Below, one piece after another: positions 1 to 8,675 of a DNA stretch of 64,000 nt. The DNA is from an uncultured Clostridia bacterium (GTDB lineage Bacteria; Bacillota; Clostridia; Christensenellales; Borkfalkiaceae). The stretch spans positions 1 to 64,000 of the forward strand of contig CAKQQQ010000008.1 in the NCBI GenBank assembly GCA_934271065.1, read 5' to 3'. Within the stretch, counting starts at the first letter, position 1; the number at the start of each line of letters is the position of its first letter. Position numbers and translations under genes: made by a program. The notes beneath the pieces were generated by a model. That model was not told the DNA's origin. It searched no databases and saw nothing but the letters and a program-made list of their open reading frames with translations.

Positions 1-39
1 TTCAATTCATTTTCTTCTATTCAATTTTTAATCTGCATT

Positions 40-59
40 GGTAAACAGTACCGTTTACC
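40..59. promoter_or_regulatory. 20-bp palindrome, candidate operator
   Basis: A near-perfect inverted repeat (GGTAAAC, 6-bp centre, GTTTACC) lies about 30 bp downstream of the -10 box of the leftward promoter at 88-117. The position suits a repressor operator or a short leader hairpin. The regulator cannot be named. Confidence 0.45.
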
Positions 60-87
60 CGAGCGCTATCTCGTCGACAGCCTGCTC

Positions 88-117
88 ATTCTATCACAAC
101 CCTATAAGGACTGTCAA
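88..117 (-). promoter_or_regulatory. Leftward sigma-A promoter
   Basis: On the minus strand a perfect -35 TTGACA (112-117) is followed by an 18-bp spacer and TAGAAT (88-93). It reads off the left edge of the window, so its gene is not visible. Confidence 0.65.
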
Positions 118-274
118 GCGTTTTTCAACGATTTTCGATAAATTTTTTAATAAATTTTTTTATTCGGTTTTTTCGTCGCGGCAAACGAGCCGTACGACGA
201 ATTTACCTATCATTATATTATATCTTATTATACGCGCGGCAAAACCGAGCGGCCGCTTATCGGCGACGACGAGC

Positions 275-334
275 GCGGTATTAGTCAAAAACGCGCCGCC
301 TAAACAAGGTTCGTATTATTTTTGCCCGGCGTAG
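275..334 (+). repeat. Dispersed 60-bp repeat, copy 1
   Basis: This 60-bp block matches 30449-30508 at 50 of 60 positions. Differences are enriched at third positions of one reading frame, in which both copies end at the same TAG and read AVLVKNxPPxQGSYY. Shorter pieces with the GGTTCGTATTATT core occur near 8633, 28725-28767 and 30226-30255. It is either a dispersed non-coding repeat or the decayed end of a repeated gene. Confidence 0.6.
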
Positions 335-1005
335 AAAACCGAAAATTCCGAAACGGTTATGGTAACGGCGGCTAAAACGACGTTATCGACCACCTTTTGC
401 GTGGCTATCGTCTGAACGACGGTTTTTAACCAGAAAAACGGGTTTATCGCGTTTATGACGCGACGGACAACCTGATACGCCGTTTGCGCGGTCTTAACCG
501 TGCCGTCGCCTAATATGTTTTTAAGGTTGTTTTTATAAAAGTTATAGTAATCGACGACGTTCGCCGCGGTAAAACTCTGTAAAAACGACAAGCCCGAAGC
601 CTGAAAAATATCGTCGAGCCGGGCAACGACAGTCCTGCCGAACGAAAACGCCTGATTGCCCGTGAGTTCGAGAAGCGGAGAGTCGCTATCGGGATTGAAC
701 ACTTCGGCGGTCTCCCTGATAATATCCATAAAATCAAACTTTTTCGCTTCTTCATTCTTCTTCGCATTAAGACCGAAAATTTTGCGTACGGTTTTGCCTT
801 TATTTCTGCGTTTATAGGTTTTTTCGGCTTCCGCCACGATTGCTTTTAACTTAGCGTATTCTTCGGCGGTATAATTCTCTTTTTTAAGCACCCCGACTTT
901 TTTGTCTATACGTCTTCTTATCACGCCGACTATCGTAAGCGCGCCGAGAATCGCGCCTAAAAACGCGCCGCCGAGAGTCGCCACCACCCAAAATAAAATT
1001 CTCAT
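316..1005 (-). CDS. Membrane-anchored protein of unknown function
   Basis: This is a 229-residue protein that I do not recognise. Residues 4-28 form a hydrophobic, Gly/Ala-rich N-terminal membrane segment followed by a basic RRRIDKK stretch, so the rest is predicted to be cytoplasmic. A Lys/Arg-rich region around residues 60-90 precedes a mostly helical domain. It overlaps the end of the upstream gene by 4 bp (ATGA-type junction). That gene has the same architecture, so the two probably act as a membrane-associated pair. Confidence 0.75.
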   Translation of the reverse strand: MRILFWVVATLGGAFLGAILGALTIVGVIRRRIDKKVGVLKKENYTAEEYAKLKAIVAEAEKTYKRRNKGKTVRKIFGLNAKKNEEAKKFDFMDIIRETAEVFNPDSDSPLLELTGNQAFSFGRTVVARLDDIFQASGLSFLQSFTAANVVDYYNFYKNNLKNILGDGTVKTAQTAYQVVRRVINAINPFFWLKTVVQTIATQKVVDNVVLAAVTITVSEFSVFYAGQK

Positions 1006-1790
1006 ACGGCTTCCCTTCCGTCGTCGCCGACGATATATTTCATTCCGGTAAGCCCGCAGCGCAGATTATGCGAAAACAACAGATTGAAGTCTTCGATTAT
1101 CTTGGCGCAAAATTCGAAGAGTATCTGCTCGACAAAATCTTCCACGCGCAGGACTTTTACGCCCAGACCGAGCGCAGCCGCGCCTAACTTTTTTGCAACG
1201 GAGTTCTTTTTCTGCACTTCGCTTGCCTTATCGACGTAGTATCTGACGACGGACGTTACGGTGGATATTTTGAGATTCTTGAAGTTCTTTTCTTCCACCT
1301 TGCGCGTCAGTATACGAAAACCGCCGTACGCCAACTTAAACCGCCCGTCGCTTATTATTTCATCGTAAAGATCTTCCAGATCGTTGATAAGCAGTTCGGC
1401 GAAACCGAGCAGTTCGTAAACGGTAAAATCGAGCGGTATACGCGTATCTTCGGGAATGTACTCGCTTTTGAAAGGCAGCGCGTAACGCTTGTCTTTTTCT
1501 TTGTAATAGTTATGCGATAAGTCGATTATCGCCGCGCAGAGTTCGCGAATGAAGAGTTTGATTTTCTCTTCGTAAGTCAACTCGCGGGCAAGATCGCGAC
1601 ATTCGGAAACGGTTTTATCGACGAACGCGTCGGTTCTTAGCGGGGGCTGTTGCGGTTTTACCTTACGCTTCTTTACGGAAAAGAGAAAATAGGTTATCAA
1701 CGCGAACGCAAAACCGACCGCCACGCCCGCGAGAACGAACGCAAACGACAGACTTTTAGAACGCAGAAACGTAACTATTCTTTCAAGCAT
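1002..1790 (-). CDS. Membrane-anchored protein of unknown function, partner of the next gene
   Basis: This 262-residue protein has one transmembrane segment at about residues 14-38, ending in a basic KKRKVK stretch, then a long helical cytoplasmic domain. No catalytic motif is visible. Its stop overlaps the next gene's start, so translation of the two is probably coupled. The shared layout (N-terminal anchor, basic linker, helical body) suggests distant paralogues or subunits of one complex. The function is unknown. Confidence 0.75.
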   Translation of the reverse strand: MLERIVTFLRSKSLSFAFVLAGVAVGFAFALITYFLFSVKKRKVKPQQPPLRTDAFVDKTVSECRDLARELTYEEKIKLFIRELCAAIIDLSHNYYKEKDKRYALPFKSEYIPEDTRIPLDFTVYELLGFAELLINDLEDLYDEIISDGRFKLAYGGFRILTRKVEEKNFKNLKISTVTSVVRYYVDKASEVQKKNSVAKKLGAAALGLGVKVLRVEDFVEQILFEFCAKIIEDFNLLFSHNLRCGLTGMKYIVGDDGREAV

Positions 1791-1826
1791 CGGTTTTACC
1801 CCCTTGTTAAATATTTACCGTCTGTA

Positions 1827-2723
1827 TCAGACGCCGTAAAGAGCGAAATGAAAAATAAGCCCGACCGCAGAACCTACGAGATACAGCGTTATCAGTATTA
1901 TAATATTGCGTTTAAGGCGTTTGCCGTTACGGAAAAGTACGGCGAGACCTATACCGGCGTTGGCAACGAGCCCGCCGAGCATAGATCCGAACGAGATAAT
2001 GCCGTCGACGAACGCCGCCGTAAGTACCGCGGAAGACGCGCAGTTGGGTATCAGCCCGACGAGCGCGGTCAAAAACGGCTCGAAATATCTGTTGGTTTCA
2101 AAATACGCCCTGAACGCTTCTTCGCCGACAAGCCCGCCATCGCCGAAGAAAATTCCGAACGCGAACGCAACGCCGAATACGAACAGGAACGTCTGCGCGG
2201 CGTGCAGAAGCGGGACGAAAATATAGCGTTTACAAAAGGCAAGCCTTCCCTTTTCGTCTTCGGAAACGTGGTCGTGGCAATGCGCGCAGACTTCTTCGTG
2301 CTTAAAATCTTCCGTATCGCCCGAAGACGGTTTTTTTCTTACGATAAGGTCGGCAATCAGCCCAACGACTATCGCAAGCGCGATTTTTATGCCCATAAGC
2401 GGCAACAGCCATATACGTTTATCGCCGGCGATAAGGACGGAAAAGGCTTCGTCGCTCGTAGCGATGAACACGCTTAAAAGCGTGCCGACGGTTATAAGCC
2501 CGCCGTCGTAGAGTTTAGCCGCCATAACGCTGACTCCGCAACTCGGAAACGCGCCCGCAAGCCCGCCGAACACCGGCGCGAATCTGCCGCGCAGGAATTT
2601 ACCGCGTCTTTCAAACCCGACGCGGCGTTCGACTATCTCGATGATAAGATACGTCAAAAACAACCACGGCAACATTTTTGCCGAATCTATTAAACTGTCA
2701 AGAAATATCTCGCCTATTTTCAT
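1827..2723 (-). CDS. Putative metal-efflux permease (ArsP_2/DUF2899-like)
   Basis: A 298-residue polytopic membrane protein with about eight to ten hydrophobic segments. It resembles the family annotated as putative manganese transporter or 10-TM arsenic/heavy-metal efflux protein. Visible hallmarks are a conserved FPSCGVS turn near residue 60, a second GLIPNCASSA turn near residue 225 with the same Pro and Cys pattern, and a cytoplasmic His/Cys-rich loop (HEEVCAHCHDH) near residue 142 that could bind metal. The -10 box of its promoter ends only 11 bp before the ATG and there is no Shine-Dalgarno sequence. The substrate metal cannot be told from sequence. Confidence 0.75.
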   Translation of the reverse strand: MKIGEIFLDSLIDSAKMLPWLFLTYLIIEIVERRVGFERRGKFLRGRFAPVFGGLAGAFPSCGVSVMAAKLYDGGLITVGTLLSVFIATSDEAFSVLIAGDKRIWLLPLMGIKIALAIVVGLIADLIVRKKPSSGDTEDFKHEEVCAHCHDHVSEDEKGRLAFCKRYIFVPLLHAAQTFLFVFGVAFAFGIFFGDGGLVGEEAFRAYFETNRYFEPFLTALVGLIPNCASSAVLTAAFVDGIISFGSMLGGLVANAGIGLAVLFRNGKRLKRNIIILITLYLVGSAVGLIFHFALYGV

Positions 2724-2734
2724 AATTGCTTACT

Positions 2735-2763
2735 ATTATATAGTAAACGAAAAAAACTCGCAA
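2735..2763 (-). promoter_or_regulatory. Sigma-A promoter of the permease gene
   Basis: TTGCGA (2758-2763) and TATAAT (2735-2740) are spaced by 17 bp. Transcription would start about 4 nt upstream of the ATG at 2723, giving an almost leaderless mRNA. Confidence 0.65.
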
Positions 2764-2820
2764 ACGTTTTAAGCCGCGTAAATCGTATTTTATCGATTTT
2801 TTGCCGCCCGAAAAGCAATC

Positions 2821-2847
2821 GGGGCGAACGCGCGCCGCGTTCGCCCC
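2821..2847 (-). terminator. GC-rich hairpin downstream of spoIVA
   Basis: An 11-bp G/C-rich stem (GGGGCGAACGC / GCGTTCGCCCC) lies about 110 bp past the spoIVA stop, in the gap before the permease promoter. The T-tract after it is short, so termination is probable but not certain. Confidence 0.55.
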
Positions 2848-2954
2848 GTATTACGTTTATTTAGGGATTCCATTCGTTATCACTAATTACCGAAAAGGCG
2901 TCTTTTTCGCCATTTTCCGCGACCGTTCGGGCGCGGTACGTCAACGCTTTCGCT

Positions 2955-4424
2955 TTAATAAACGAGACAGAGTACCCTGTATTTTCCGTCGTTGACCATT
3001 TTACCGACCGATTTACGAAGTTTTATCCGAGTTTCTTCGGGCATCGCGCCCGTTTTCAGATTGACTTCGTCGGCGACGAGTTGACCGAGCGGACGACCGA
3101 AAACGTTGGCTTTTTCTATCGCTCCGCCGTCGCTTTCTTCGTCGATGAACCGCATAAATTCTTCGCATTGTTTCTTGCTGCCCGACACGGGCGTTACGCC
3201 CGCTTTTACGCCTATTTTGACGACGTGCAGACTATCGGTTTCGGCGTCGATTCTGACGCAGTAGCCCCTGCCGCGTTTTTCAAGGCGCGGCTTTTCGATT
3301 CTGACTTCTCTTTCGCCCGCCAGGACTATGCCGTAACCCTTTTCACGCGCTTCTTCGAGCGCGCTTTTGAGTTTATCGTATTCGCGTTTGGCTTCGGCAA
3401 GATCGGTAACGCGGCTCATAAGTTCGGCGTCTCCGTCTATCTTTTCGCCGAGAGACTGAGATACGGCGTCGTAAAACAAAGACCTGTCGAGAGCGAGTTT
3501 TATTTTCAGCGTTCCGCTGCCGGCGTCGGAGTCGGTTTGCTCGGGCGCAACACGATCTATTTCGGACAGAGCGGCTATAAGCGTCGGCTCGTCTTTCATC
3601 TTCACGGCGTTTTTGGTTGCGGAGCGGAGAGTGTCGATAATCGTCTTAACGACGGCGTTATCGGCAGGCAACGCCTTTAACCATTCGGGAAAATCAACAT
3701 CGATTTCACGCAAATCGAATTCTCTTAAAACCTTTTCGAGCGCGGCGGAATACTCGGTTTCGCCGTCGGTTAAAACGTTCATCGCAACCACGCCGACGCC
3801 GTATTTTTCTTCGAGCGCGGATTTTAATTCGAGACAGGCTCTGCCGTTCGGTTCGCGACTGTTCAAAACTATCGCGAAAGGCTTTCCTATCGCTTTCAGT
3901 CTGTTGACGGTACGTTCTTCCGCGGCGACGTAATTTTCGCGCGGGATATCGGCGACGCTTCCGTCGCACGTTACCACGAGACCTATCGTGGAATGTTCGC
4001 CTATAACCTTTTCCGTACCCGTTTCAGCCGCTTCTTCAAACGGAACGGGTTCTTTGCTCCAAGGCGTGGACACCATACGTTTCTCGCCGTTTTCTTCGCC
4101 GCCGAGCGCGCCTTCAACCATAAACCCGACGCAGTCTATAAGACGCATCTTCGCGGTGGTTTTACCTTTCAGCGTAACCTTTACCGCTTCGCCCGGTATG
4201 AATTTCGGCTCGGTGGTCGTAACGGTTTTACCCGCGCCGGACTGCGGAAGTTCGTCTTGCGCGACGCTCTTTTTATTTTTGCCGACGACGTTGGGCAATA
4301 CGAATAATTCGGTAAATCTTTTTACAAAGGTAGACTTACCCGTTCGCACCGGTCCGACGACGCCGAGATAAATATCCCCGTCGGTGCGCTTTGCCAAATC
4401 CTGATACACGTCGTAATTTCCCAT
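2955..4424 (-). CDS. spoIVA: Stage IV sporulation protein A, SpoIVA
   Basis: SpoIVA is the ATPase that polymerises on the forespore surface and forms the base layer of the spore coat. This copy is 489 residues, close to the family norm of about 490. It begins like the Bacillus protein, with GDIYLGVVGPVRTGKST containing the Walker A at residues 24-32, and keeps a hydrophobic C-terminus. I chose the ATG at 4424 because GGAGG sits about 9 bp upstream. The longer open frame reaches back into der without a ribosome site. In Bacillus the gene is sigma-E dependent, and sigE lies 4 kb upstream here. The neighbour der is in the same orientation with an 82-bp gap. Confidence 0.96.
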   Translation of the reverse strand: MGNYDVYQDLAKRTDGDIYLGVVGPVRTGKSTFVKRFTELFVLPNVVGKNKKSVAQDELPQSGAGKTVTTTEPKFIPGEAVKVTLKGKTTAKMRLIDCVGFMVEGALGGEENGEKRMVSTPWSKEPVPFEEAAETGTEKVIGEHSTIGLVVTCDGSVADIPRENYVAAEERTVNRLKAIGKPFAIVLNSREPNGRACLELKSALEEKYGVGVVAMNVLTDGETEYSAALEKVLREFDLREIDVDFPEWLKALPADNAVVKTIIDTLRSATKNAVKMKDEPTLIAALSEIDRVAPEQTDSDAGSGTLKIKLALDRSLFYDAVSQSLGEKIDGDAELMSRVTDLAEAKREYDKLKSALEEAREKGYGIVLAGEREVRIEKPRLEKRGRGYCVRIDAETDSLHVVKIGVKAGVTPVSGSKKQCEEFMRFIDEESDGGAIEKANVFGRPLGQLVADEVNLKTGAMPEETRIKLRKSVGKMVNDGKYRVLCLVY

Positions 4425-4506
4425 AAAAAAATCCTCCAACTCTCCCAAACGAACTCGCCGTCTGTTATAAGATATTGCAGGATTTTTGATTTTATGATTA
4501 AATCGT

Positions 4507-5826
4507 TTACAGGTTTTTATCGTTTTTTTCACGGACGAAAATGCGGATAGGCGTACCTTCGAAACCGAACGTCTTACGAATGGTGTTTTCGAGAAACCGT
4601 TTATACGAAAAATGCATAAGGTCGGAGTTGTTTACGAAAAACACGAACGACGGCGGGCATACTCCGTCCTGAACGGCGTAGTAAATCTTTAATCTGCGCC
4701 CGTTTCGCGCGGGGGGTTCGGTAGCGCGGACGGCGGACGATATTATATCGTTGAGAGTACCCGTAGTGATACGCTTTTCGGCATTGGCTTTGACTTCCGC
4801 CGCCGCCGAAAGTATTTTGTTTACTCTCTGCCCCGTCTTCGCGGAGACGTACACGGACTTGAAATAGTCCATAAACGCAAGGTCGGTCTGTAATTTTTTC
4901 TCGAACTCGTTGATGGTGTGAGTGTCTTTTTCGATAAGATCCCACTTATTCATCACGATTACGGACGGTTTGCCCTGCTCGTGTATATACCCCGCTATTT
5001 TAACGTCCTGTTCGGTAAGCCCTTCTTCGCAATCGACGACGAGCAGACTTACGTCGGCGCGCCGTATCGCGCCGAGAGCGCGCAGTACGCTGTAATATTC
5101 CACGTCTTCGTCTACCGAACGTTTTCTGCGTATACCTGCGGTATCGATTATGGTATATTTCTTTCCGTCTACCGTAATTGGCGTGTCTATCGCGTCGCGC
5201 GTAGTGCCGGCGATATCGGAAACTATCGTTCTGTCGTAGCCCAAAAGCGCGTTGGTAAGGCTCGATTTGCCGGCGTTGGGCTTGCCGACTATGGCGATTT
5301 TAAGCCCGTCGTCATCGCCGAGTTCGTCGGCGGACGGAAAATCCGCGCATACTTCGTCAAGCAGATCGCCTATGCCTTTCGCCTGTTCGGCGGAAATGCC
5401 GAAAGGCTGACCTAAACCGAGTTCGTAAAAATCGAAAAGTTCTTCGGGTTTATACACGTCGAGTTTATTGACGGCAAGCACTATCGGTTTACCCGATCTG
5501 CGAAGCATATCCGCAACGTCGTGATCCGCCGCGGTCAGCCCGCTTTTCGCGTCGCAGAAAAAGATTATTACGTTGGCGGTGTCTATCGCGATTTCGGCTT
5601 GTTTTTTAACGTGCCGCCACATTTCGTCTTCGGACTTTATCTCTATTCCGCCCGTATCCACGAGCGTGAAAGTCTTGCCGCACCATTCGGCGTCGCAGTA
5701 CAGTCTGTCTCTGGTAACGCCCGGCGTATCTTCTACGATAGACAGTTTCTGCCCCGTTACTCTATTGAAAAAAGTCGATTTGCCGACGTTCGGTCTGCCG
5801 ACTATCGCTACAAGCGGTTTATTCAT
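4507..5826 (-). CDS. der: Ribosome biogenesis GTPase Der (EngA)
   Basis: Der is a double-GTPase protein needed for maturation of the 50S subunit. This 439-residue protein has the first G domain with GRPNVGKST at residues 10-18 and DTGG, and the second with GKPNAGKSS near residue 180, DTAG and NKWD. A C-terminal KH-like domain follows, so all parts are present. Its start overlaps the end of the upstream glycosyltransferase gene by 8 bp, which implies one transcript. The der-spoIVA adjacency occurs in other Clostridia. Confidence 0.97.
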   Translation of the reverse strand: MNKPLVAIVGRPNVGKSTFFNRVTGQKLSIVEDTPGVTRDRLYCDAEWCGKTFTLVDTGGIEIKSEDEMWRHVKKQAEIAIDTANVIIFFCDAKSGLTAADHDVADMLRRSGKPIVLAVNKLDVYKPEELFDFYELGLGQPFGISAEQAKGIGDLLDEVCADFPSADELGDDDGLKIAIVGKPNAGKSSLTNALLGYDRTIVSDIAGTTRDAIDTPITVDGKKYTIIDTAGIRRKRSVDEDVEYYSVLRALGAIRRADVSLLVVDCEEGLTEQDVKIAGYIHEQGKPSVIVMNKWDLIEKDTHTINEFEKKLQTDLAFMDYFKSVYVSAKTGQRVNKILSAAAEVKANAEKRITTGTLNDIISSAVRATEPPARNGRRLKIYYAVQDGVCPPSFVFFVNNSDLMHFSYKRFLENTIRKTFGFEGTPIRIFVREKNDKNL

Positions 5827-6979
5827 TAGTGTTCTCCGTCAGATTGAATTTAGCGGAAAGCGCGGAAAAGATCGCGTCGGCGATACCGTCGCCGCCGAAG
5901 GGTTGAAGTTTACCGCTCGCTTCCTGCATTTTGGCGTACGCGGCGTTTCCGTCGAGAGCCGCACGGACGAGTTTTATACATTTACGCACCGTACCCGTAC
6001 GCTTTGCTATTCCGACCGTTTTGACGTAATGGTCGGCGATGAGTTTTTCTATTTCGTTCGCGCTGTGCGTTACGCCCGTAGGAATACCGAAAAACGCGGG
6101 TTCGGCAAGACCGCTTCCGCTCTTACCGAAATACAGATCGCTTGCGGCGAGATATTCGATGATGTTGGTGCAGAACGGCAACGGAACGAGCGTGGTTTTT
6201 CCGCTCGGTTTTAACGCCGAAAGCCGCCCGAACGCGTCGGCGTTCTTTCCGCAAGCGGCGATAACCGTAATCGGCAGGTCTTCTTCGAGAAGGGCTTTCG
6301 AGAGTTTTTCGGTCAAGCCCACGCCGTAACCGCCGTCCATTACGAGTACCGTAAACTCGTTTTTAAGACCGAGTTTTTCACGCAGTTCCGCTTTGCTTTT
6401 CTTTTTTATATCGAACGCTTCCGCGCGTATCGCGGTAGGCACGAGTTTAAGATTGTCTTTGTTAAAACGACGCTTTTTCTTTAACGCGGATTTATACCCT
6501 TCGGGTACGGAAATAAGCGTCAGATCGCTTTTATAGCAAAAAAACGGGTTAAGGTGCGCGTCGGGACCGTAAGTTATCGTATACGGCTTGTTTTCGGCGT
6601 TTTCGGCGTAATAATTAGTTGCCCAATGCGTGCTTAACACGGCGTCGGGCGCAAGTTCCGCCATACGCTTTACGCCGTCTTCGTACGCGCCTTTTACGAC
6701 GCATTTCATAACGAATTCGAGGCTTAAACCGCCGAGCGCGTCCATTGCGAAGGTATTGACGTAGCCGTACGCGACATCTTTATTGTATTTTACGACTTCC
6801 GCGCACATACGCTTTTCAAATTTTTCAAGCGGTAAACCGTAATTTTTGAAAAAGTCTATCCTTTGAACGTCGATATAATCCGAATACTTCTTTTCAAGCG
6901 AATCGGCGATTGCCTTAGCCGCCATAATGTGTCCGAAACCCGCTTCGACGTAAGGAACGAGTAATTTAATTTTTTTCAT
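5819..6979 (-). CDS. MurG/MGDG-synthase-like glycosyltransferase (GT28 type)
   Basis: A 386-residue GT-B glycosyltransferase resembling processive diacylglycerol glucosyltransferases and MGDG synthases. The N-terminal GFGH motif (residues 14-17) with AAKAIADSL matches the acceptor-side signature of this family. The C-terminal half has GGYGVGLTEKL and a donor-binding FGKSGSGLAEPAFFGIP segment near residue 295. It probably makes a glycolipid at the inner membrane face, either a membrane lipid or an anchor for a surface polymer. It overlaps der by 8 bp and the polymerase-like gene upstream by 14 bp. The sugar and acceptor are not predictable. Confidence 0.8.
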   Translation of the reverse strand: MKKIKLLVPYVEAGFGHIMAAKAIADSLEKKYSDYIDVQRIDFFKNYGLPLEKFEKRMCAEVVKYNKDVAYGYVNTFAMDALGGLSLEFVMKCVVKGAYEDGVKRMAELAPDAVLSTHWATNYYAENAENKPYTITYGPDAHLNPFFCYKSDLTLISVPEGYKSALKKKRRFNKDNLKLVPTAIRAEAFDIKKKSKAELREKLGLKNEFTVLVMDGGYGVGLTEKLSKALLEEDLPITVIAACGKNADAFGRLSALKPSGKTTLVPLPFCTNIIEYLAASDLYFGKSGSGLAEPAFFGIPTGVTHSANEIEKLIADHYVKTVGIAKRTGTVRKCIKLVRAALDGNAAYAKMQEASGKLQPFGGDGIADAIFSALSAKFNLTENTNE

Positions 6980-8387
6980 AACCTGAAACCTTGGGCGATA
7001 ACTTTTCGACCGCGACCGTCACGAGAGCGTAAAAATACAGAACGTACGGCATACAATACGATATATCGAGCAAGCCTATCGCGAGATTCGCTATAAAAAA
7101 CGTCAGAGTATAAAGCCTGCACTCGCTCGGACGGGCGTATACGGTCGATTGAAAATATATGACGGCGCACATCGCTATAACGCCGATTATTCCCGCGCTG
7201 CCGAGCGCGTCGAGAACGTAGTTATGCGCAAATTCCGAAAGAGTGAACCCGACGGCGTTGCTTTCCATAAACCGCCTTGCGAAACCCACGCCCAGCACGG
7301 GGCTTTCGAGAAAATACTCTATACGGTACTTCCAGCAATTATACCTGCCGTTGGACACGTCTCTGCCCGTAAAGGCGTTTTTCAGATATTCGATAACGCT
7401 GAAATCGGTTTTACGCATAAACGCGAACGCCGCCGCGCACGCCGCAAGCAGACAAACGCCGAGTATTATCCCGAACGAGAGCCGCTTTTCTTTTCGTTTG
7501 ACGAGCGTTCTTACGCAGAAGAAAATCGCTATCGCGCCGCCGACGAGCATACCCGTACGCGAAAGCGTGAGTATGATACACGCCGAACAAAACAGCGCGG
7601 ACAACCAGTATAATACGGCGTACTTGCTCTTTTCGGCTTTATAAAAACAAAACGGCAGAAACATAGCGATTATCTCGCCCGCTATATTGCTTACGCCCCA
7701 GCCCGTGACGATACGCATTTTCCATTCTACGGGCTTGCCGTCGTCGCCGATTATCGTGCCGAAACTTCCGCCCGAAGCGTAGTTGAGAACGTATACGAAA
7801 ACTATCTCTAACGCCGCGACGAGCGCGAGTTCGGATAAGAGCGTAGCAATATAATCGACGAGTTCGCCGTCGTTTTTAACGGTGGCGGTAAACACGACGT
7901 AAAACCCGAACAGGCACGCGATTATTACGAGACAGACGATAACGCTGTCAAGATAATACTGCTTGCCTATGCCCGCGATGAGCATAGAAACCGCCATTAT
8001 GGTAAACGGCAGATACGATTTGCCGTCTTTTAAGTTTTTGCGTTCTTTGATTACCCGATACAGCACGCACAAAAACGCCGCCGCGCCCACCGCGAGAATC
8101 GGATATAATATCTCCGCGCGACCGAAATAGTTGGACGGATCGCCGTAACCCGGACTGTGCTGGGTAGACACGACGAAAATCAGGTTCGCGAACGGAGTCA
8201 GCCAACCGCGATAATCGTCTACGAAAAGCGCGGCTAAACCTATAACCGTAAGTATAACGATAACGCCTGCCATATCCCACGCGAGCATATGGAACACAAG
8301 CGTAAACGCGCCCGTGGCGAATATATACGCCGGCGTATGAACGAACGCGTTGATACGGTTCTTTATATTTATCGCCTTTTCATTCAT
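6966..8387 (-). CDS. O-antigen ligase/polymerase-like membrane protein
   Basis: A 473-residue protein with about ten to twelve transmembrane segments and a large extracytoplasmic loop containing LSRTGMLVGG and GRDVSNGRYNCWK. This is the pattern of Wzy/WaaL-type O-antigen polymerases and ligases. Its partner gene downstream is a glycosyltransferase, which supports a role in a surface glycan. I place the start at 8387, with GGGAG 8 bp upstream. An earlier ATG at 8417 lies upstream of the predicted transcription start. Whether it polymerises or ligates cannot be told. Confidence 0.8.
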   Translation of the reverse strand: MNEKAINIKNRINAFVHTPAYIFATGAFTLVFHMLAWDMAGVIVILTVIGLAALFVDDYRGWLTPFANLIFVVSTQHSPGYGDPSNYFGRAEILYPILAVGAAAFLCVLYRVIKERKNLKDGKSYLPFTIMAVSMLIAGIGKQYYLDSVIVCLVIIACLFGFYVVFTATVKNDGELVDYIATLLSELALVAALEIVFVYVLNYASGGSFGTIIGDDGKPVEWKMRIVTGWGVSNIAGEIIAMFLPFCFYKAEKSKYAVLYWLSALFCSACIILTLSRTGMLVGGAIAIFFCVRTLVKRKEKRLSFGIILGVCLLAACAAAFAFMRKTDFSVIEYLKNAFTGRDVSNGRYNCWKYRIEYFLESPVLGVGFARRFMESNAVGFTLSEFAHNYVLDALGSAGIIGVIAMCAVIYFQSTVYARPSECRLYTLTFFIANLAIGLLDISYCMPYVLYFYALVTVAVEKLSPKVSGYEKN

Positions 8388-8419
8388 ATAATACTCCCAT
8401 AATCGCGCGATTCTCACAT

Positions 8420-8449
8420 ATTATACTATACAAAGCGGAATAAAATCAA
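8420..8449 (-). promoter_or_regulatory. Sigma-A promoter of the glycan/der/spoIVA cluster
   Basis: TTGATT (8444-8449), an 18-bp spacer and TATAAT (8420-8425) on the minus strand. It fixes the start codon choice for the downstream gene, because transcription would begin near 8413. Confidence 0.65.
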
Positions 8450-8508
8450 CTTTTTTGACGGCAAAATTTAATTTTGACGGCGCGCGGACGCAAAAACGAA
8501 AAGAGAAA

Positions 8509-8534
8509 GCCGCGATTCTTTTCAGAATCGCGGC
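8509..8534 (-). terminator. Hairpin after the sigE operon
   Basis: A stem of 11 bp (GCCGCGATTCT / AGAATCGCGGC) lies downstream of sigE and the small ORF and upstream of the next promoter. The position is right for the end of the spoIIGA-sigE transcript. Confidence 0.55.
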
Positions 8535-8560
8535 GATCGCATAATCGTTAATTATCTTAT

Positions 8561-8671
8561 TTATTTATCGGCGCAGTCTTTATCCAACTCTTCAGCCCAC
8601 TTGCGCGTGCCTGCGTTTATTCCCTTTCTCGAATAATAATACGAACCGTGCAAAAACGACGCATGACGCAT
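8561..8671 (-). CDS. Small 36-residue ORF directly after sigE
   Basis: An ATG 4 bp after the sigE stop opens a frame of 36 codons rich in Lys, Arg, Asp and aromatic residues (contains GINAGTRKWAEELDKDC). The composition looks protein-like. No ribosome binding site is visible, so expression would depend on coupling to sigE. Part of it overlaps a short copy of a repeated GGTTCGTATTATT motif, which weakens the case. I do not recognise the product. Confidence 0.35.
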   Translation of the reverse strand: MRHASFLHGSYYYSRKGINAGTRKWAEELDKDCADK

Positions 8672-8675
8672 TGAA

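Larger units (their letters stand above)
1..274. other. Left-edge region without a credible gene
   Basis: I see no convincing coding sequence here. An open frame of 98 codons on the plus strand has no ribosome binding site and no recognisable product. The region holds a leftward promoter and a palindrome just downstream of it, both listed separately. They point to a gene beyond the left edge. Confidence 0.6.

Noticed and set aside
38..334. 98-codon plus-strand frame at the left edge
   Set aside because: It has no ribosome site, crosses a leftward promoter and ends in the dispersed repeat. The composition is not protein-like.
1650..2477. 275-codon plus-strand frame
   Set aside because: It is antisense to two well-supported leftward genes, including the permease, and is rich in Arg and Glu as expected of a shadow frame in CG-rich DNA.
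2724..2820. Manganese (yybP-ykoY) riboswitch before the metal permease
   Set aside because: The promoter leaves only a few nucleotides of leader, so no riboswitch can fit, and no conserved box is seen.
4425..4532. Longer N-terminus for SpoIVA
   Set aside because: The extra 36 codons overlap der, lack a ribosome site, and are absent from the family. The GGAGG before 4424 decides the start.
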